In this document: positions 16,097-26,948 of the stretch, piece after piece
Position numbering within the stretch: the stretch's first letter is position 1
Layout: every line of letters starts with the position of its first letter
Assembly: GCF_027947575.1 (NCBI RefSeq)
Contig: NZ_CP116256.1
Location: 5,642,001 to 5,706,000 of the forward strand
Length of the DNA stretch: 64,000 bases
Direction: 5' to 3'
Source: Streptomyces rubrogriseus
GTDB lineage: Bacteria > Actinomycetota > Actinomycetes > Streptomycetales > Streptomycetaceae
Made by a program: the position numbers and the translations under genes
Notes under the pieces: model-generated
Databases searched by the model: none
Told to the model about the DNA's origin: nothing
The model's input: the letters and a program-made list of their open reading frames with translations, nothing else

Positions 16097-16384
16097 GGTG
16101 CGTCGCAACTCCCTCGGAGCGCGGGGTCCCGTCGTCGCACCGGGCGGCAGCCCGGTCGGTGCGGCCCCGCGGATCGCGGCCGGAGGTCCGGGACCTGCGG
16201 CTCGAAGGGGCGGCTGCACCGTGACGACGACGGGGCCCTTGGTCGGGCGGTCACCGTGGGAGGGCGTCCGGCCCCCGGACGGACGCATCCGTGGCGGCGT
16301 CGCGCCGCTCCCACGGACGTGCCTCCTGTCCGAAGCACTGAACTTGCGCATGCCCCGTGTCCCCCGCGGCAAACCCCCCGCTTC

Positions 16385-16801
16385 TCAGCCCTTGCGCGGA
16401 CGGTGCAGGCGCACCATGTTGCCGGCCGGGTCGCGGAAGGCGCAGTCGCGGACGCCGTAGGGCTGGTCGACCGGTTCCTGGAGGACCTCGGCGCCCGCGG
16501 CGCGGACGTGTTCGAAGGCGGCGTCGACGTCGTCGGTGGCGAGGATGACGCCGCGCAGGTGGCCCTTGGCCAGCAGGTCGGCCATCGCCTGCTTGTCGGC
16601 GGCCGAGGCGTTGGGGTCCGCCAGCGGGGGTTCGAGAACGATGTCCACGTCGGGCTGCGCCGGGGAACCGAGGGTCACCCAGCGCATTCCCTCGTACCCG
16701 ACGTCGTTGCGGACCTCCAGGCCGAGCACGTCCCGGTAGAAGGCGAGCGCCCTGTCGTGGTCGTCGACGGCTATGAAGCACTGCGAGAGGCTGATGTCCA
16801 T
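16385..16801 (-). CDS. VOC-family (glyoxalase-like) protein
   Basis: A 138-residue single-domain vicinal-oxygen-chelate protein with paired beta-alpha-beta-beta-beta modules: FIAVDDHDRALAFYRDVLGLEV at the N-terminus and DPAGNMVRLHRP at the end. Members include dioxygenases, glyoxalases and resistance proteins. The first metal ligand position is not a clear His here (QCFIAV), so activity cannot be deduced. The gene starts at 16801, 5 bp after an AraC regulator on the same strand, and the pair probably forms an operon in which the regulator controls both. Confidence 0.88.
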   Translation of the reverse strand: MDISLSQCFIAVDDHDRALAFYRDVLGLEVRNDVGYEGMRWVTLGSPAQPDVDIVLEPPLADPNASAADKQAMADLLAKGHLRGVILATDDVDAAFEHVRAAGAEVLQEPVDQPYGVRDCAFRDPAGNMVRLHRPRKG

Positions 16802-16806
16802 GCGCG

Positions 16807-17325
16807 TCACGCTACGGGCGGTGGCGCGGGCGCCGCTTCTCCGTTCCTGACCGACTCGCCCCTGCCGGCCGGCGTCCCGCTCCCGGCCGACTCGCTCTTC
16901 CCGGCCGGCGTCCCGCTCCTGGCCGACTCGCCGTGCCTGACCGGCCGGGTGTAGACCTTGGCGACGCAGGCCGGGAGGGCGGCCCCGTCGGCGTGATCGC
17001 GCTCCCGGTAGGCGCTCGGGCTCTCGCCGACCAGTTCGGTGAACCGCGAGCTGAACGACCCCAGCGAGGTACAGCCGACCGCGAAGCAGACCTCGGTGAC
17101 GCTCATGTCGCCGCGCCGCAGCAGCGCCATGGCCCGCTCGATGCGGCGCGTCATCAGGTAGCTGTACGGCGTCTCCCCGTAGGCGGCGCGGAAGCTGCGG
17201 GAGAAGTGGCCCGCCGACATGAGGGCGACGCGGGCCAGCGCGGGCACGTCGAGCGGCTCGGCGTACTCGCGGTCCATCAGGTCGCGGGCCCGGCGCAGCC
17301 GGGCCAGATCCTCCAGCGTCGTCAC
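16807..17325 (-). CDS. AraC-family transcriptional regulator
   Basis: A 172-residue regulator with only the DNA-binding module: two helix-turn-helix motifs around LARVALMSAGHFSRSF and EVCFAVGCTSLGSFSSRF, followed by GESPSAYR. There is no N-terminal ligand-binding domain. The C-terminal tail of about 45 residues repeats the elements SGTPAG and ESxxxG. The start is GTG at 17325 (VTTLED), which begins the first helix of the domain; the frame is open upstream without a better site. Such short AraC proteins commonly regulate an adjacent VOC gene. Confidence 0.88.
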   Translation of the reverse strand: MTTLEDLARLRRARDLMDREYAEPLDVPALARVALMSAGHFSRSFRAAYGETPYSYLMTRRIERAMALLRRGDMSVTEVCFAVGCTSLGSFSSRFTELVGESPSAYRERDHADGAALPACVAKVYTRPVRHGESARSGTPAGKSESAGSGTPAGRGESVRNGEAAPAPPPVA

Positions 17326-17393
17326 CCGACCACGATCCCACAGCGCCGGACACCCCAGGTAGCGTTTCCGGCGCCGTGGGCGGGGGGGCACGC

Positions 17394-19784
<2,391 letters not shown>

Positions 19785-19992
19785 CGTGTCTCCATCTGTC
19801 GGGGGCTCGGTGAAGGTGACGCCCTCAGTGCCTCGGTGGTCACACGCTAGAGGGCGCCCGGCGGCCCGCGCTTCTCGATTACTGATCCGCTCCCGGGCCG
19901 CGGAAATCGGAGCGGACCCGTCCGGACGAATCCGTGTCGGTCCGCGGTGTCCGGGTACGCGGTCGGCACCCCCTGAGGATCTGGAGGGAGAC

Positions 19993-20391
19993 ATGCAGCG
20001 AGGCAGCGACCGGATGAGCGTCCACCGCGACGACGAGATGAAGCATGAACTGCAGGGTCTGCTCAGGTCCGGGCACCCCACCCGCAGCGAGGAGTGGAAC
20101 GACCCGGAACCGGCCGCCGAGGACGATCCGGACGTCATGTACGGACCGGTGACACCGGGCCGCGGACCGACGTACCTGGAGGCCCTGCGGCTCGAGCTGG
20201 CCCGGAACCTGACCCGGGGCAGCTTCCCCGCGGGACCGCGGGAACTGACCCGCACACTGCGCCGCGGCGACGCGCCGGACGCCCTCGTCGAGGAGCTGGA
20301 CCGACTGCCGCACAAGGCGCGCTACGACAACGTCCAGGAGCTGGCGGTGGCCCTCACCGAGAGCGGCCGGCCCGGTCCGCAGGGCGCATAG
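19993..20391 (+). CDS. DUF2795-like small protein
   Basis: A 132-residue soluble acidic protein. The C-terminal half (residues about 60-125) resembles DUF2795: a helix with LARNLTRGSFPAGPRELTRTLRR, then ALVEELDRLPHKARYDNVQELAVAL. The N-terminal half is charged and probably disordered. Members are common in actinobacteria and have no known biochemical role. The start is at 19993, with GGAGGGAG at 19983-19990. It lies 25 bp upstream of the DJ-1/PfpI gene and is probably co-transcribed with it. Confidence 0.65.
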   Translation: MQRGSDRMSVHRDDEMKHELQGLLRSGHPTRSEEWNDPEPAAEDDPDVMYGPVTPGRGPTYLEALRLELARNLTRGSFPAGPRELTRTLRRGDAPDALVEELDRLPHKARYDNVQELAVALTESGRPGPQGA

Positions 20392-20416
20392 GCGCCGGAA
20401 GGGATACCGAAACTCC

Positions 20417-20959
20417 ATGCGCATCGCATTTCTGACCGCGCCCGAGGGCGTGGAGCAGGTGGAACTGACCGAGCCGTGGCGGGCGGCGAAGGACGCGGGG
20501 CACGACCCGGTGCTCGTCTCCACGCAGTCCGGCGAGATCCAAGGCTTCGACCACCTCGACAAGGCGGACACGTTCCCCGTCGACGAGGTGGTGGGCGAGA
20601 CCTCCGCCGACACGTTCGGCGGTCTCGTCCTGCCCGGCGGGGTGGCCAATCCGGACTTCCTGCGAATGGACGAGAAGGCCGTGGCGTTCGTCAAGGACTT
20701 CTTCACGCAGGGCCGGCCGGTGGCCGCCATCTGTCACGCGCCGTGGACGCTCGTGGAGGCGGACGTGGTGCGCGGCCGCACCATGACCTCGTGGCCCAGT
20801 CTGCGAACGGACCTGCGCAACGCGGGCGCCACCTGGGTCGACGAACAGGTCAAGGTCTGCGACGCGGGCGACAACGTCCTGATCACCAGCCGCAAGCCGG
20901 ACGACCTCGAGGCGTTCTGCGAGACCTACCTCGCGGAGTTCGCCAAGGCGGCCGACTGA
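20417..20959 (+). CDS. DJ-1/PfpI-family protein
   Basis: A 180-residue class I glutamine-amidotransferase-like protein. The nucleophile elbow AICHAPW places the reactive cysteine at C106 and the histidine at 107. Members act as deglycases, chaperones or stress proteases of the general-stress response. The length is typical of the bacterial PfpI/YhbO group. GGAAGGGAT precedes the ATG at 20417. It is followed by a 10-bp hairpin shared with the convergent DUF6158 gene. Confidence 0.93.
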   Translation: MRIAFLTAPEGVEQVELTEPWRAAKDAGHDPVLVSTQSGEIQGFDHLDKADTFPVDEVVGETSADTFGGLVLPGGVANPDFLRMDEKAVAFVKDFFTQGRPVAAICHAPWTLVEADVVRGRTMTSWPSLRTDLRNAGATWVDEQVKVCDAGDNVLITSRKPDDLEAFCETYLAEFAKAAD

Positions 20960-20984
20960 GGCGGGCGGACGGGCGACGGGCGGA

Positions 20985-21015
20985 CGGGCCACCGGCGAGG
21001 ATCGTCGGTGGCCCG
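20985..21015. terminator. Bidirectional hairpin terminator
   Basis: A 10-bp perfect inverted repeat (20985-20994 and 21006-21015, loop of 11) lies between the convergent PfpI and DUF6158 genes. Confidence 0.7.
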
Positions 21016-21024
21016 CCGCCGCGC

Positions 21025-21303
21025 TCAGCCACCGGGCGCGGCGGCCTGGCCGCAGCCGCGTTCCCGGGCGCCCTCGCGGGTGCGGCCGGGGGCCACCGGG
21101 CGCCGGGGGTTGCGGCGCAGCCACTCGCCCTCCAGCCGGGCCATGCGGTCGTTGTGGGCCCGCAGCGCGTCGTTCGACCCGTACAGCAGGGTGTCGTGGC
21201 GCGTGCGGTGGATGGTCTCCAGCTCTTTCATCAGCTGCTGGTCGTCCAGGCGGCCCGGGTCCACTCCGGTCATGGTGTCGTCCCGCGTGTCGTGTTCGTT
21301 CAT
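21025..21303 (-). CDS. DUF6158-like small protein
   Basis: A 92-residue protein with the conserved core LDDQQLMKELETIHRTR, then TLLYGSNDALRAHNDR and EGEWLRRNPRR. This pattern is recurrent in Streptomyces (DUF6158). It looks all-helical and soluble, with a basic Arg/Gly-rich tail; no function is known. I chose the ATG at 21303, where the conserved part begins soon after. It is divergent from the Vms1-like gene, and the spacing of 62 bp suggests shared control. Confidence 0.7.
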   Translation of the reverse strand: MNEHDTRDDTMTGVDPGRLDDQQLMKELETIHRTRHDTLLYGSNDALRAHNDRMARLEGEWLRRNPRRPVAPGRTREGARERGCGQAAAPGG

Positions 21304-21365
21304 GCGTCCCGGGTACCCGCCCCGCAGCACTACCACCCCCGAGCGGCACCCGGGAGGGCAGCCAC

Positions 21366-22487
21366 ATGGATCTCGCGTTTCTGCACCCCCTCTACGAACA
21401 CCAGGGCCCCTGGGCCTCCGTCTACGTCGACCTCTCCCGGCACACGGAGGACACCCCCCACGAGCGTGAGCTGACGGCCGCCGCGGTGGCCCGGGAGCTG
21501 GCGGAGCAGGGCGCGGACGACGCCACCTGCCGGGCGGTGCGGGAGGCGGTGGACGAGCTGCGGCACGCCACCGATCCGCACGGGCGGGCCCTGTTCGCGT
21601 GTGCGGGACAGGTGGTCCTCGATCCGGCGCTGGCCCGGCCCCCGTACGGCGGGACCACCGCCGACTGGGCCCCGCTGCCGCACGTCACGCCGCTGCTCGA
21701 CCTGGCCGGCGAGGACCCGGTGTGCGTGGTGGCGTACGTCGACCGCAAGGGTGCCGACTTCGAGCTGCGCAGCGCGCTGGGCAGCTCCGACGCGGGCGGC
21801 GTGACCGGCAGGCAGTGGCCGGTGCACCGCACGAGCAGCGCGGACTGGTCGGAGCGCCACTTTCAGCTCCGGGTGGAGAACACCTGGGAGCACAACGCGG
21901 CGGAGATCGCGGACGCGCTCGCCGTGTGCCAGGAGGAGACCGGCGCCGACCTGCTGATCCTGGTCGGTGACGACCGGGAGCGGCGCTCGGTGCACGAGCG
22001 GCTGCCCGCGCGTCTTCAGGACCGCGTCGCCGAGGCCTCCCGGGGCGCCGGGAGCAGGCTGCTGGACGACGAGGTGGAGGGGCTGCGCGACGACCACGTC
22101 CGGGCCCGTGCCCGGGAGGACCTGGACCGGTTCCTGGCCGCCCGGTCGCCGGACGACGAGGGCCGGGCCGGCGCGGCGGAGGGCGTGCCCGCGCTGGTCG
22201 AGGCCGCCCGGGAGCACCGCATCGACGAGCTGCTGGTCATTCCGGACGCCCCCGACACGCACCGCGAGGTGTGGATCGGCGAGGACGCCGACCAGGTGGC
22301 GGTGCGCCGTACGGAGCTGAAGACGCTCGGTGAGCAGAACTCCTGGTCGGCGCGGGCGGACGACGCCCTGCTGCGGTCGGCGGTGATGACGGGCGCGCCC
22401 GCGATCTCGGTGACGCCGGTGCTGCCGCCGGAGACCTCCCAGAAGGCGCCGGTGGGCGGCCTGGGGGCGCTGCTGCGCTGGAAGTGA
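21366..22487 (+). CDS. Vms1/Ankzf1-like (baeRF) release-factor-fold protein
   Basis: A 373-residue protein of the bacterial/archaeal eRF1-like group. Features seen are the N-terminal segment WASVYVDLSRHTED, the middle region with VVAYVDRKGADFEL and HFQLRVENTWEHNA, and the C-terminal alpha-beta region with LLILVGDDRERRSVHERL. Eukaryotic Vms1/ANKZF1 release peptides from stalled large ribosomal subunits; a ribosome-rescue role here is inferred from homology of fold, not demonstrated. The ATG at 21366 is preceded by GGAGGGC. It is divergent from DUF6158 and convergent with the ABC-F gene, itself a ribosome-associated family. Confidence 0.8.
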   Translation: MDLAFLHPLYEHQGPWASVYVDLSRHTEDTPHERELTAAAVARELAEQGADDATCRAVREAVDELRHATDPHGRALFACAGQVVLDPALARPPYGGTTADWAPLPHVTPLLDLAGEDPVCVVAYVDRKGADFELRSALGSSDAGGVTGRQWPVHRTSSADWSERHFQLRVENTWEHNAAEIADALAVCQEETGADLLILVGDDRERRSVHERLPARLQDRVAEASRGAGSRLLDDEVEGLRDDHVRARAREDLDRFLAARSPDDEGRAGAAEGVPALVEAAREHRIDELLVIPDAPDTHREVWIGEDADQVAVRRTELKTLGEQNSWSARADDALLRSAVMTGAPAISVTPVLPPETSQKAPVGGLGALLRWK

Positions 22488-22526
22488 TCTCCCCCGGGTC
22501 TTCCGGGTCCCCCCGGAGTCCGGAGG

Positions 22527-24146
22527 TCAGCGGGCCCGCTCCACCCGCCGTTCGTCCCAGACCGGCTCCGCCGTCTCGCGCACCCGGCCGTCGCTGCCGA
22601 AGACCAGGTACCGGTCGAAGGAGCGGGCGAACCACCGGTCGTGGGTGACCGAGAGGACCGTGCCCTCGAAGCCCTCCAGGCCCTCCTGGAGGGCTTCGGC
22701 CGATTCCAGGTCGAGGTTGTCGGTGGGCTCGTCGAGGAGCAGGGCGGTGACGCCCTGGAGTTCCAGCAGCAGGATCTGGAAGCGGGCCTGCTGGCCGCCG
22801 GAGAGCCGGTCGAAGGCCTGCTCGGCCTGCTGGGTCAGTTCGTAGCGGCGCAGCCGGGACATGGCGGCGCCCCGGTCCTGGGCGTGCTCGGTCCACAGGA
22901 TGTCCAGGAGGGTGCGGCCCAGCAGCTCGGGGTGGGCGTGGGTCTGCGCGAAGTGGCCGGGCACCACGCGCGCCCCGAGCTTCCAGTCCCCGGTGTGCGC
23001 CACGTCTTCGCCGGCCAGCAGCCGCAGGAAGTGCGACTTGCCGGAGCCGTTGGAGCCGAGGACGGCGACCCGTTCGCCGTAGAAGACCTCCAGGTCGAAG
23101 GGTTTCATCAGGCCGGTGAGTTCCAGTTGCCCGCAGGTGACGGCGCGGACGCCGGTGCGGCCGCCCTTCAGGCGCATCCTGATGTCCTGCTCGCGCGGCG
23201 GCTCGGGCGGCGGTCCGGCCTCCTCGAACTTGCGCAGCCTGGTCTGGGCGGCGCGGTAGCGGGACGCCATGTCGTGACTGTTCTCCGCGGCCTGGCGCAG
23301 CGTCAGCACCAGCTTCTTCAGCTGGGCGTGCTTCTCGTCCCAGCGGCGGCGCAGTTCCTCGAAGCGGGCGAAGCGTTCGCGGCGGGCCTCGTGGAAGGTG
23401 GTGAAGCCACCGCCGTGCACCCAGGCGTCGGCGCCCGCGGGCCCCGGCTCGACCGAGACGATCTTCTCGGCGGCGCGGGCCAGCAGCTCCCGGTCGTGGG
23501 AGACGAACAGTACGGTCTTGCGGGTCTCGGCGAGCCGCTCCTCCAGCCAGCGCTTGCCGGGCACGTCGAGGTAGTTGTCCGGCTCGTCGAGCAGCAGCAC
23601 CTCGTCGGTGCCGCGCAGCAGCGCCTCCAGGACGAGGCGTTTCTGTTCACCTCCGGACAGGGTGCGCACCTGCCGCCACTGCGCCTTGTCGTACGGCATC
23701 CCCAGCGCGGCCGTGGTGCACATGTCCCACAGGGTCTCCGCCTCGTACCCCCGTGCCTCGGCCCAGTCGGAGAGCGCCTGCGCGTAGGTCAGCTGGGCGG
23801 CCTCGTCGTCCACCGTCATGATCGCGTGCTCGGCGGCGTCGACGGCGCGTGCGGCCTCGCGGATCCGGGGCGGCGCGACGGACACCAGCAGGTCGCGCAC
23901 GGTGGTCTCGTCGCGTACGGAGCCCACGAACTGGCGCATCACGCCGAGGCCGCCACCGACGGCCACGGTCCCGCCGTGCGGCTTCAGCTCACCGGCCAGC
24001 AGTCGCAGCAGGGTGGTCTTGCCCGCGCCGTTGGGTCCGACGAGGGCCACGACGGCCCCCTCCCCCACCCGGAAGGAGACGTCGCCGAGGAGCGCCCTCC
24101 CGTCGGGAAGGTAGTACTCCAGGTGCGCGGCTTCGAGGTGACCCAT
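22527..24146 (-). CDS. ABC-F family ATPase
   Basis: A 539-residue soluble twin-ABC protein without membrane segments. Walker A motifs are GPNGAGKTTL and GSNGSGKSHFL; signatures are LSGGEQKR and LSGGQQAR; the interdomain linker is charged and helical. ABC-F proteins bind the ribosomal E site and adjust translation or protect against antibiotics. No resistance subtype can be named from the linker. I chose the ATG at 24146 because the first strand (AAHLEYYLPDG) follows directly; a clear ribosome site is not obvious there. Confidence 0.9.
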   Translation of the reverse strand: MGHLEAAHLEYYLPDGRALLGDVSFRVGEGAVVALVGPNGAGKTTLLRLLAGELKPHGGTVAVGGGLGVMRQFVGSVRDETTVRDLLVSVAPPRIREAARAVDAAEHAIMTVDDEAAQLTYAQALSDWAEARGYEAETLWDMCTTAALGMPYDKAQWRQVRTLSGGEQKRLVLEALLRGTDEVLLLDEPDNYLDVPGKRWLEERLAETRKTVLFVSHDRELLARAAEKIVSVEPGPAGADAWVHGGGFTTFHEARRERFARFEELRRRWDEKHAQLKKLVLTLRQAAENSHDMASRYRAAQTRLRKFEEAGPPPEPPREQDIRMRLKGGRTGVRAVTCGQLELTGLMKPFDLEVFYGERVAVLGSNGSGKSHFLRLLAGEDVAHTGDWKLGARVVPGHFAQTHAHPELLGRTLLDILWTEHAQDRGAAMSRLRRYELTQQAEQAFDRLSGGQQARFQILLLELQGVTALLLDEPTDNLDLESAEALQEGLEGFEGTVLSVTHDRWFARSFDRYLVFGSDGRVRETAEPVWDERRVERAR

Positions 24147-24269
24147 GGGACGGGATTCTGCGGCTCCGGCGGCTCCCCGGGCAAACCCATTTCCGCCGCG
24201 GCGTCCGAGCCCCGGGCATGTGGCGCGGACCACCGGCAGGAAACGCCGTCCGCAGGGTAGGCGGGATCC

Positions 24270-25775
24270 ATGAGTCCCGACGTAGACCTCACCGCCGCCA
24301 CGCCCGGCCCGCACCCCCTCCGCAACGGCTTCCTGCGGCTGGACCAGCGGGCGTTCGAGGCCGTCGCCTCCCGCACCTGGCCGGGCGCGGACCCGCTGCT
24401 GCCCCGGTTGAGCCGCGGCGCCAATCACGGAGTGCTGTGGTTCGCGGTGGGCGCCGCCCTGGCCGCGTCGCGCACCCCGAGGGCCCGGCGCGCGGCCGCC
24501 CGGGGGCTCGCCTCGCTGGGCCTGGCCTCGCTGGCGATCAACACGCTGGGCAAGCGCTCGGTGCGGCGCCCCCGTCCGGTACTGGACCCGGTGCCGCTGG
24601 TGCGGCAGCTGAAGCGGCAGCCGATCACGACGTCCTTCCCCTCGGGGCACGCCGCGTCGGCCGCCGCGTTCGCGACCGGGGTCGCGCTGGAGTCACCGGC
24701 GTGGGGCGCGGCGGTGGCCCCGGTGGCCGCCGCGGTGGCCCTGTCCCGGGTCTACACCGGTGTCCACTTCCCGAGCGACGTCGTGGCCGGTGCGGCCCTC
24801 GGTGCGGGGGCCGCGTTCGCGGTACGGGGCCTGGTGCCGACCCGGGCCCAGCACACCCCGCCGGCCCGGCCGCGTGCCGAGGTGCCCGCGCTGCCGGGGG
24901 GCGAGGGGCTGGTGATGGTCGCCAACGTCGGCTCGGGCACCTCGGACCGGGTGCGGGCCCTGTGCGACGCGCTGCCCGACGCGGAGGTCGTGGAATGCGA
25001 GCCCGGGGACGTCCGGGCCGAACTCGAGAAGGCGGCCGGCCACGCCCGGGCGCTCGGTGTGTGCGGCGGCGACGGCACCGTGAACGCGGCGGCCGAGATC
25101 GCGCTCCGCCACGGCCTGCCGCTCGCGGTGCTGCCCGGCGGCACGCTCAACCACTTCGCCTACGACCTGGGCGTGGAGGACGTAAGGGATCTGTGCGGGG
25201 CGCTGGAGCGGGGCGAGGGGGTGCGGGTGGACGTGGGCCGGTTCGCCTCCGGCGGGCGGCGCGGTGTCTTCCTGAACACCTTCAGCCTCGGCGTGTACCC
25301 GGAGCTGGTCAACGAGCGGGAGCGCTGGTCGTCCCGGATCGGCGGCTGGCCGGCCGGGGTGCTCGCCGCCGTGCGGGTGCTGCGCGCCGACCGGCACCCG
25401 CTGGAGGCCGAGGTGCGGGGCCGCCGGCGCCCGCTGTGGATGCTGTTCGCGGGCAACGGCACCTACCACCGCCGCGGGCTCGCCTCGGGGCGCCGGCTCG
25501 ACCTGGCCGACGGACAGCTGGACGTGCGGGTGGTGCACGGGGGCCGCCGGCCGGCCCTGCGGCTGCTGTCGGCGGCCCTCGCCGGACCGCTGACCCGCTC
25601 CCCCGCCCATGCGGCGGTGCAGGTGCCCCGGCTGCGCCTGTCGGGGGTCGCGCCGGGCACGCTGATGGCGTACGACGGCGAGCTGACCGAGACCGAGGGC
25701 GACCTCACGCTGGAGAAGCTGCCCGAGGCGCTCACGGTGTACCGGCCGCTGCCCGGTGGCGGCCTGTTCTCCTGA
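24270..25775 (+). CDS. PAP2 phosphatase - diacylglycerol kinase fusion
   Basis: A 501-residue membrane-associated protein. Residues about 50-190 form a PAP2-type phosphatase with all three motifs: K95 to RP (101-102), SGH (125-127) and SR...H...D (159, 166, 170). Residues about 210-501 form a DAGK/sphingosine-kinase catalytic domain with GGDGT (266-270) and PGGTLN (289-294). One chain could thus dephosphorylate a lipid phosphate and phosphorylate a lipid alcohol. Similar fusions occur in actinobacteria and are linked to lipid recycling. The start at 24270 follows a weak GGCGGGA site. Confidence 0.9.
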   Translation: MSPDVDLTAATPGPHPLRNGFLRLDQRAFEAVASRTWPGADPLLPRLSRGANHGVLWFAVGAALAASRTPRARRAAARGLASLGLASLAINTLGKRSVRRPRPVLDPVPLVRQLKRQPITTSFPSGHAASAAAFATGVALESPAWGAAVAPVAAAVALSRVYTGVHFPSDVVAGAALGAGAAFAVRGLVPTRAQHTPPARPRAEVPALPGGEGLVMVANVGSGTSDRVRALCDALPDAEVVECEPGDVRAELEKAAGHARALGVCGGDGTVNAAAEIALRHGLPLAVLPGGTLNHFAYDLGVEDVRDLCGALERGEGVRVDVGRFASGGRRGVFLNTFSLGVYPELVNERERWSSRIGGWPAGVLAAVRVLRADRHPLEAEVRGRRRPLWMLFAGNGTYHRRGLASGRRLDLADGQLDVRVVHGGRRPALRLLSAALAGPLTRSPAHAAVQVPRLRLSGVAPGTLMAYDGELTETEGDLTLEKLPEALTVYRPLPGGGLFS

Positions 25776-25802
25776 CGCCACACCCCTCCCTGACACCCTT
25801 CC

Positions 25803-25872
25803 CTGACACCCTGTCAGTCCACATGGCAAAACGGTGATCTCACCATGCGGCTGACGGGCGTACCGTGATCAC
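25803..25872. promoter_or_regulatory. Cluster of three short palindromes upstream of the methyltransferase gene
   Basis: Three inverted repeats precede the start at 25896: ctgaca-ccc-tgtcag (25803-25817), ggtga-tc-tcacc (25833-25844) and gtgatcac (25865-25872). The last two have centres 30 bp apart, about three helical turns. The first may terminate the upstream PAP2-kinase transcript; the others could bind a regulator. Confidence 0.4.
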
Positions 25873-25895
25873 ACTGTCGGGAGAGGGGATCGACC

Positions 25896-26717
25896 ATGCC
25901 GAAGCCGCATGAGACCGCCGTATACACGCACGGGCACCACGAGTCCGTGCTGCGTTCGCACACCTGGCGCACCGCCGAGAACTCCGCCGCCTACCTGCTC
26001 GGCTCCCTGCGGCCCCACATGCGGATCCTGGACATCGGCTGCGGGCCGGGCACCATCACCGCCGACCTGGCGGAGCTGGTCCCGGACGGCCACGTCACCG
26101 GCGTGGACCGGTCGCCGGAGATCGTGGAGCGGGCCAGGGCCACGGCCGCCGCGCGGGGGCTGGAGAACACCGGCTTCGCGGTCGCGGACGTGCACGCGCT
26201 GGACTACCCGGACGACACCTTCTGCGTGGTCCACGCCCACCAGGTGCTCCAGCACGTGGGTGACCCGGTGCGGGCGCTGCGCGAGATGAGGCGGGTCGCG
26301 CGGCCGGGCGGGTTCATCGCCGTCCGCGACTCCGACTACGGGGCCATGACCTGGTACCCCGCGTCCTCGGGCATGGACGACTGGCTGGACCTGTACCACC
26401 GGGTGGCCCGCGCCAACGGCGGCGAGCCGGACGCCGGGCGCCGGCTGAAGGCCTGGGCGCTGGAGGCGGGGTTCACCGACATCACGGCGACCTCGGCCAC
26501 CTGGACCTTCACCACGCCCGAGGAGCGGGAGTGGTGGAGCGGCCTGTGGGCGGACCGCACCCTGGCGTCCGCGTACGCGGAGCGGGCGACCGAGGGCGGC
26601 CATGCGACGCCGGAGCGACTGCGCGCCGTATCGGCGGCCTGGCGGGACTGGGGAAAGCACCCGGAAAGCTGGTTCAGCGTTCTGCACGGAGAAATTCTGT
26701 GCCGAAAGGAAGCGTGA
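25896..26717 (+). CDS. Class I SAM-dependent methyltransferase
   Basis: A 273-residue cytoplasmic methyltransferase. The SAM-binding motif is ILDIGCGPGTITADLAEL, followed by the acidic VTGVDRSPE and VADVHALDYPDDTF motifs; this is the UbiE/COQ5-like (Methyltransf_11/25) branch. The C-terminal part after residue 150 is family-specific and should select a small-molecule substrate, which cannot be named. The ATG at 25896 has GAGAGGGGA upstream. A tiny hydrophobic-peptide gene follows after 54 bp and may be in the same transcript. Confidence 0.9.
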   Translation: MPKPHETAVYTHGHHESVLRSHTWRTAENSAAYLLGSLRPHMRILDIGCGPGTITADLAELVPDGHVTGVDRSPEIVERARATAAARGLENTGFAVADVHALDYPDDTFCVVHAHQVLQHVGDPVRALREMRRVARPGGFIAVRDSDYGAMTWYPASSGMDDWLDLYHRVARANGGEPDAGRRLKAWALEAGFTDITATSATWTFTTPEEREWWSGLWADRTLASAYAERATEGGHATPERLRAVSAAWRDWGKHPESWFSVLHGEILCRKEA

Positions 26718-26771
26718 CCGACGCCTGTTCGGTGAAATCCGGGAAACCAGTACGACAGGAGGTTCAACATC

Positions 26772-26942
26772 ATGGTTCCGCTTCTGCTCGTACTGCTTCT
26801 CGCGATCGTCCTTTTCGGTGTCGGATTCGCGGTGAAGATTCTCTGGTGGATCGCTCTGGCGGTTCTGGTCCTGTGGCTGATCGGTTTCCTGGCCCGCGGG
26901 ACGACGGCCGGCGGCGGCAGGGGCCGCTGGTACCGGTGGTGA
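26772..26942 (+). CDS. 56-residue hydrophobic membrane peptide
   Basis: A very small gene with a strong ribosome site (AGGAGG at 26757-26762, 9-base spacing). Its product is nearly all membrane: one segment of Val/Leu/Ile from residue 2 to about 20 and a second from about 22 to 43, with a short Gly/Arg-rich tail ending GRWYRW. Similar 55-57-residue hydrophobic proteins with the same WYRW-like ending occur widely in Streptomyces and have no known function. G+C in the first 40 codons is lower than in neighbouring genes because of the hydrophobic codons. Confidence 0.75.
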   Translation: MVPLLLVLLLAIVLFGVGFAVKILWWIALAVLVLWLIGFLARGTTAGGGRGRWYRW

Positions 26943-26948
26943 ACGACC

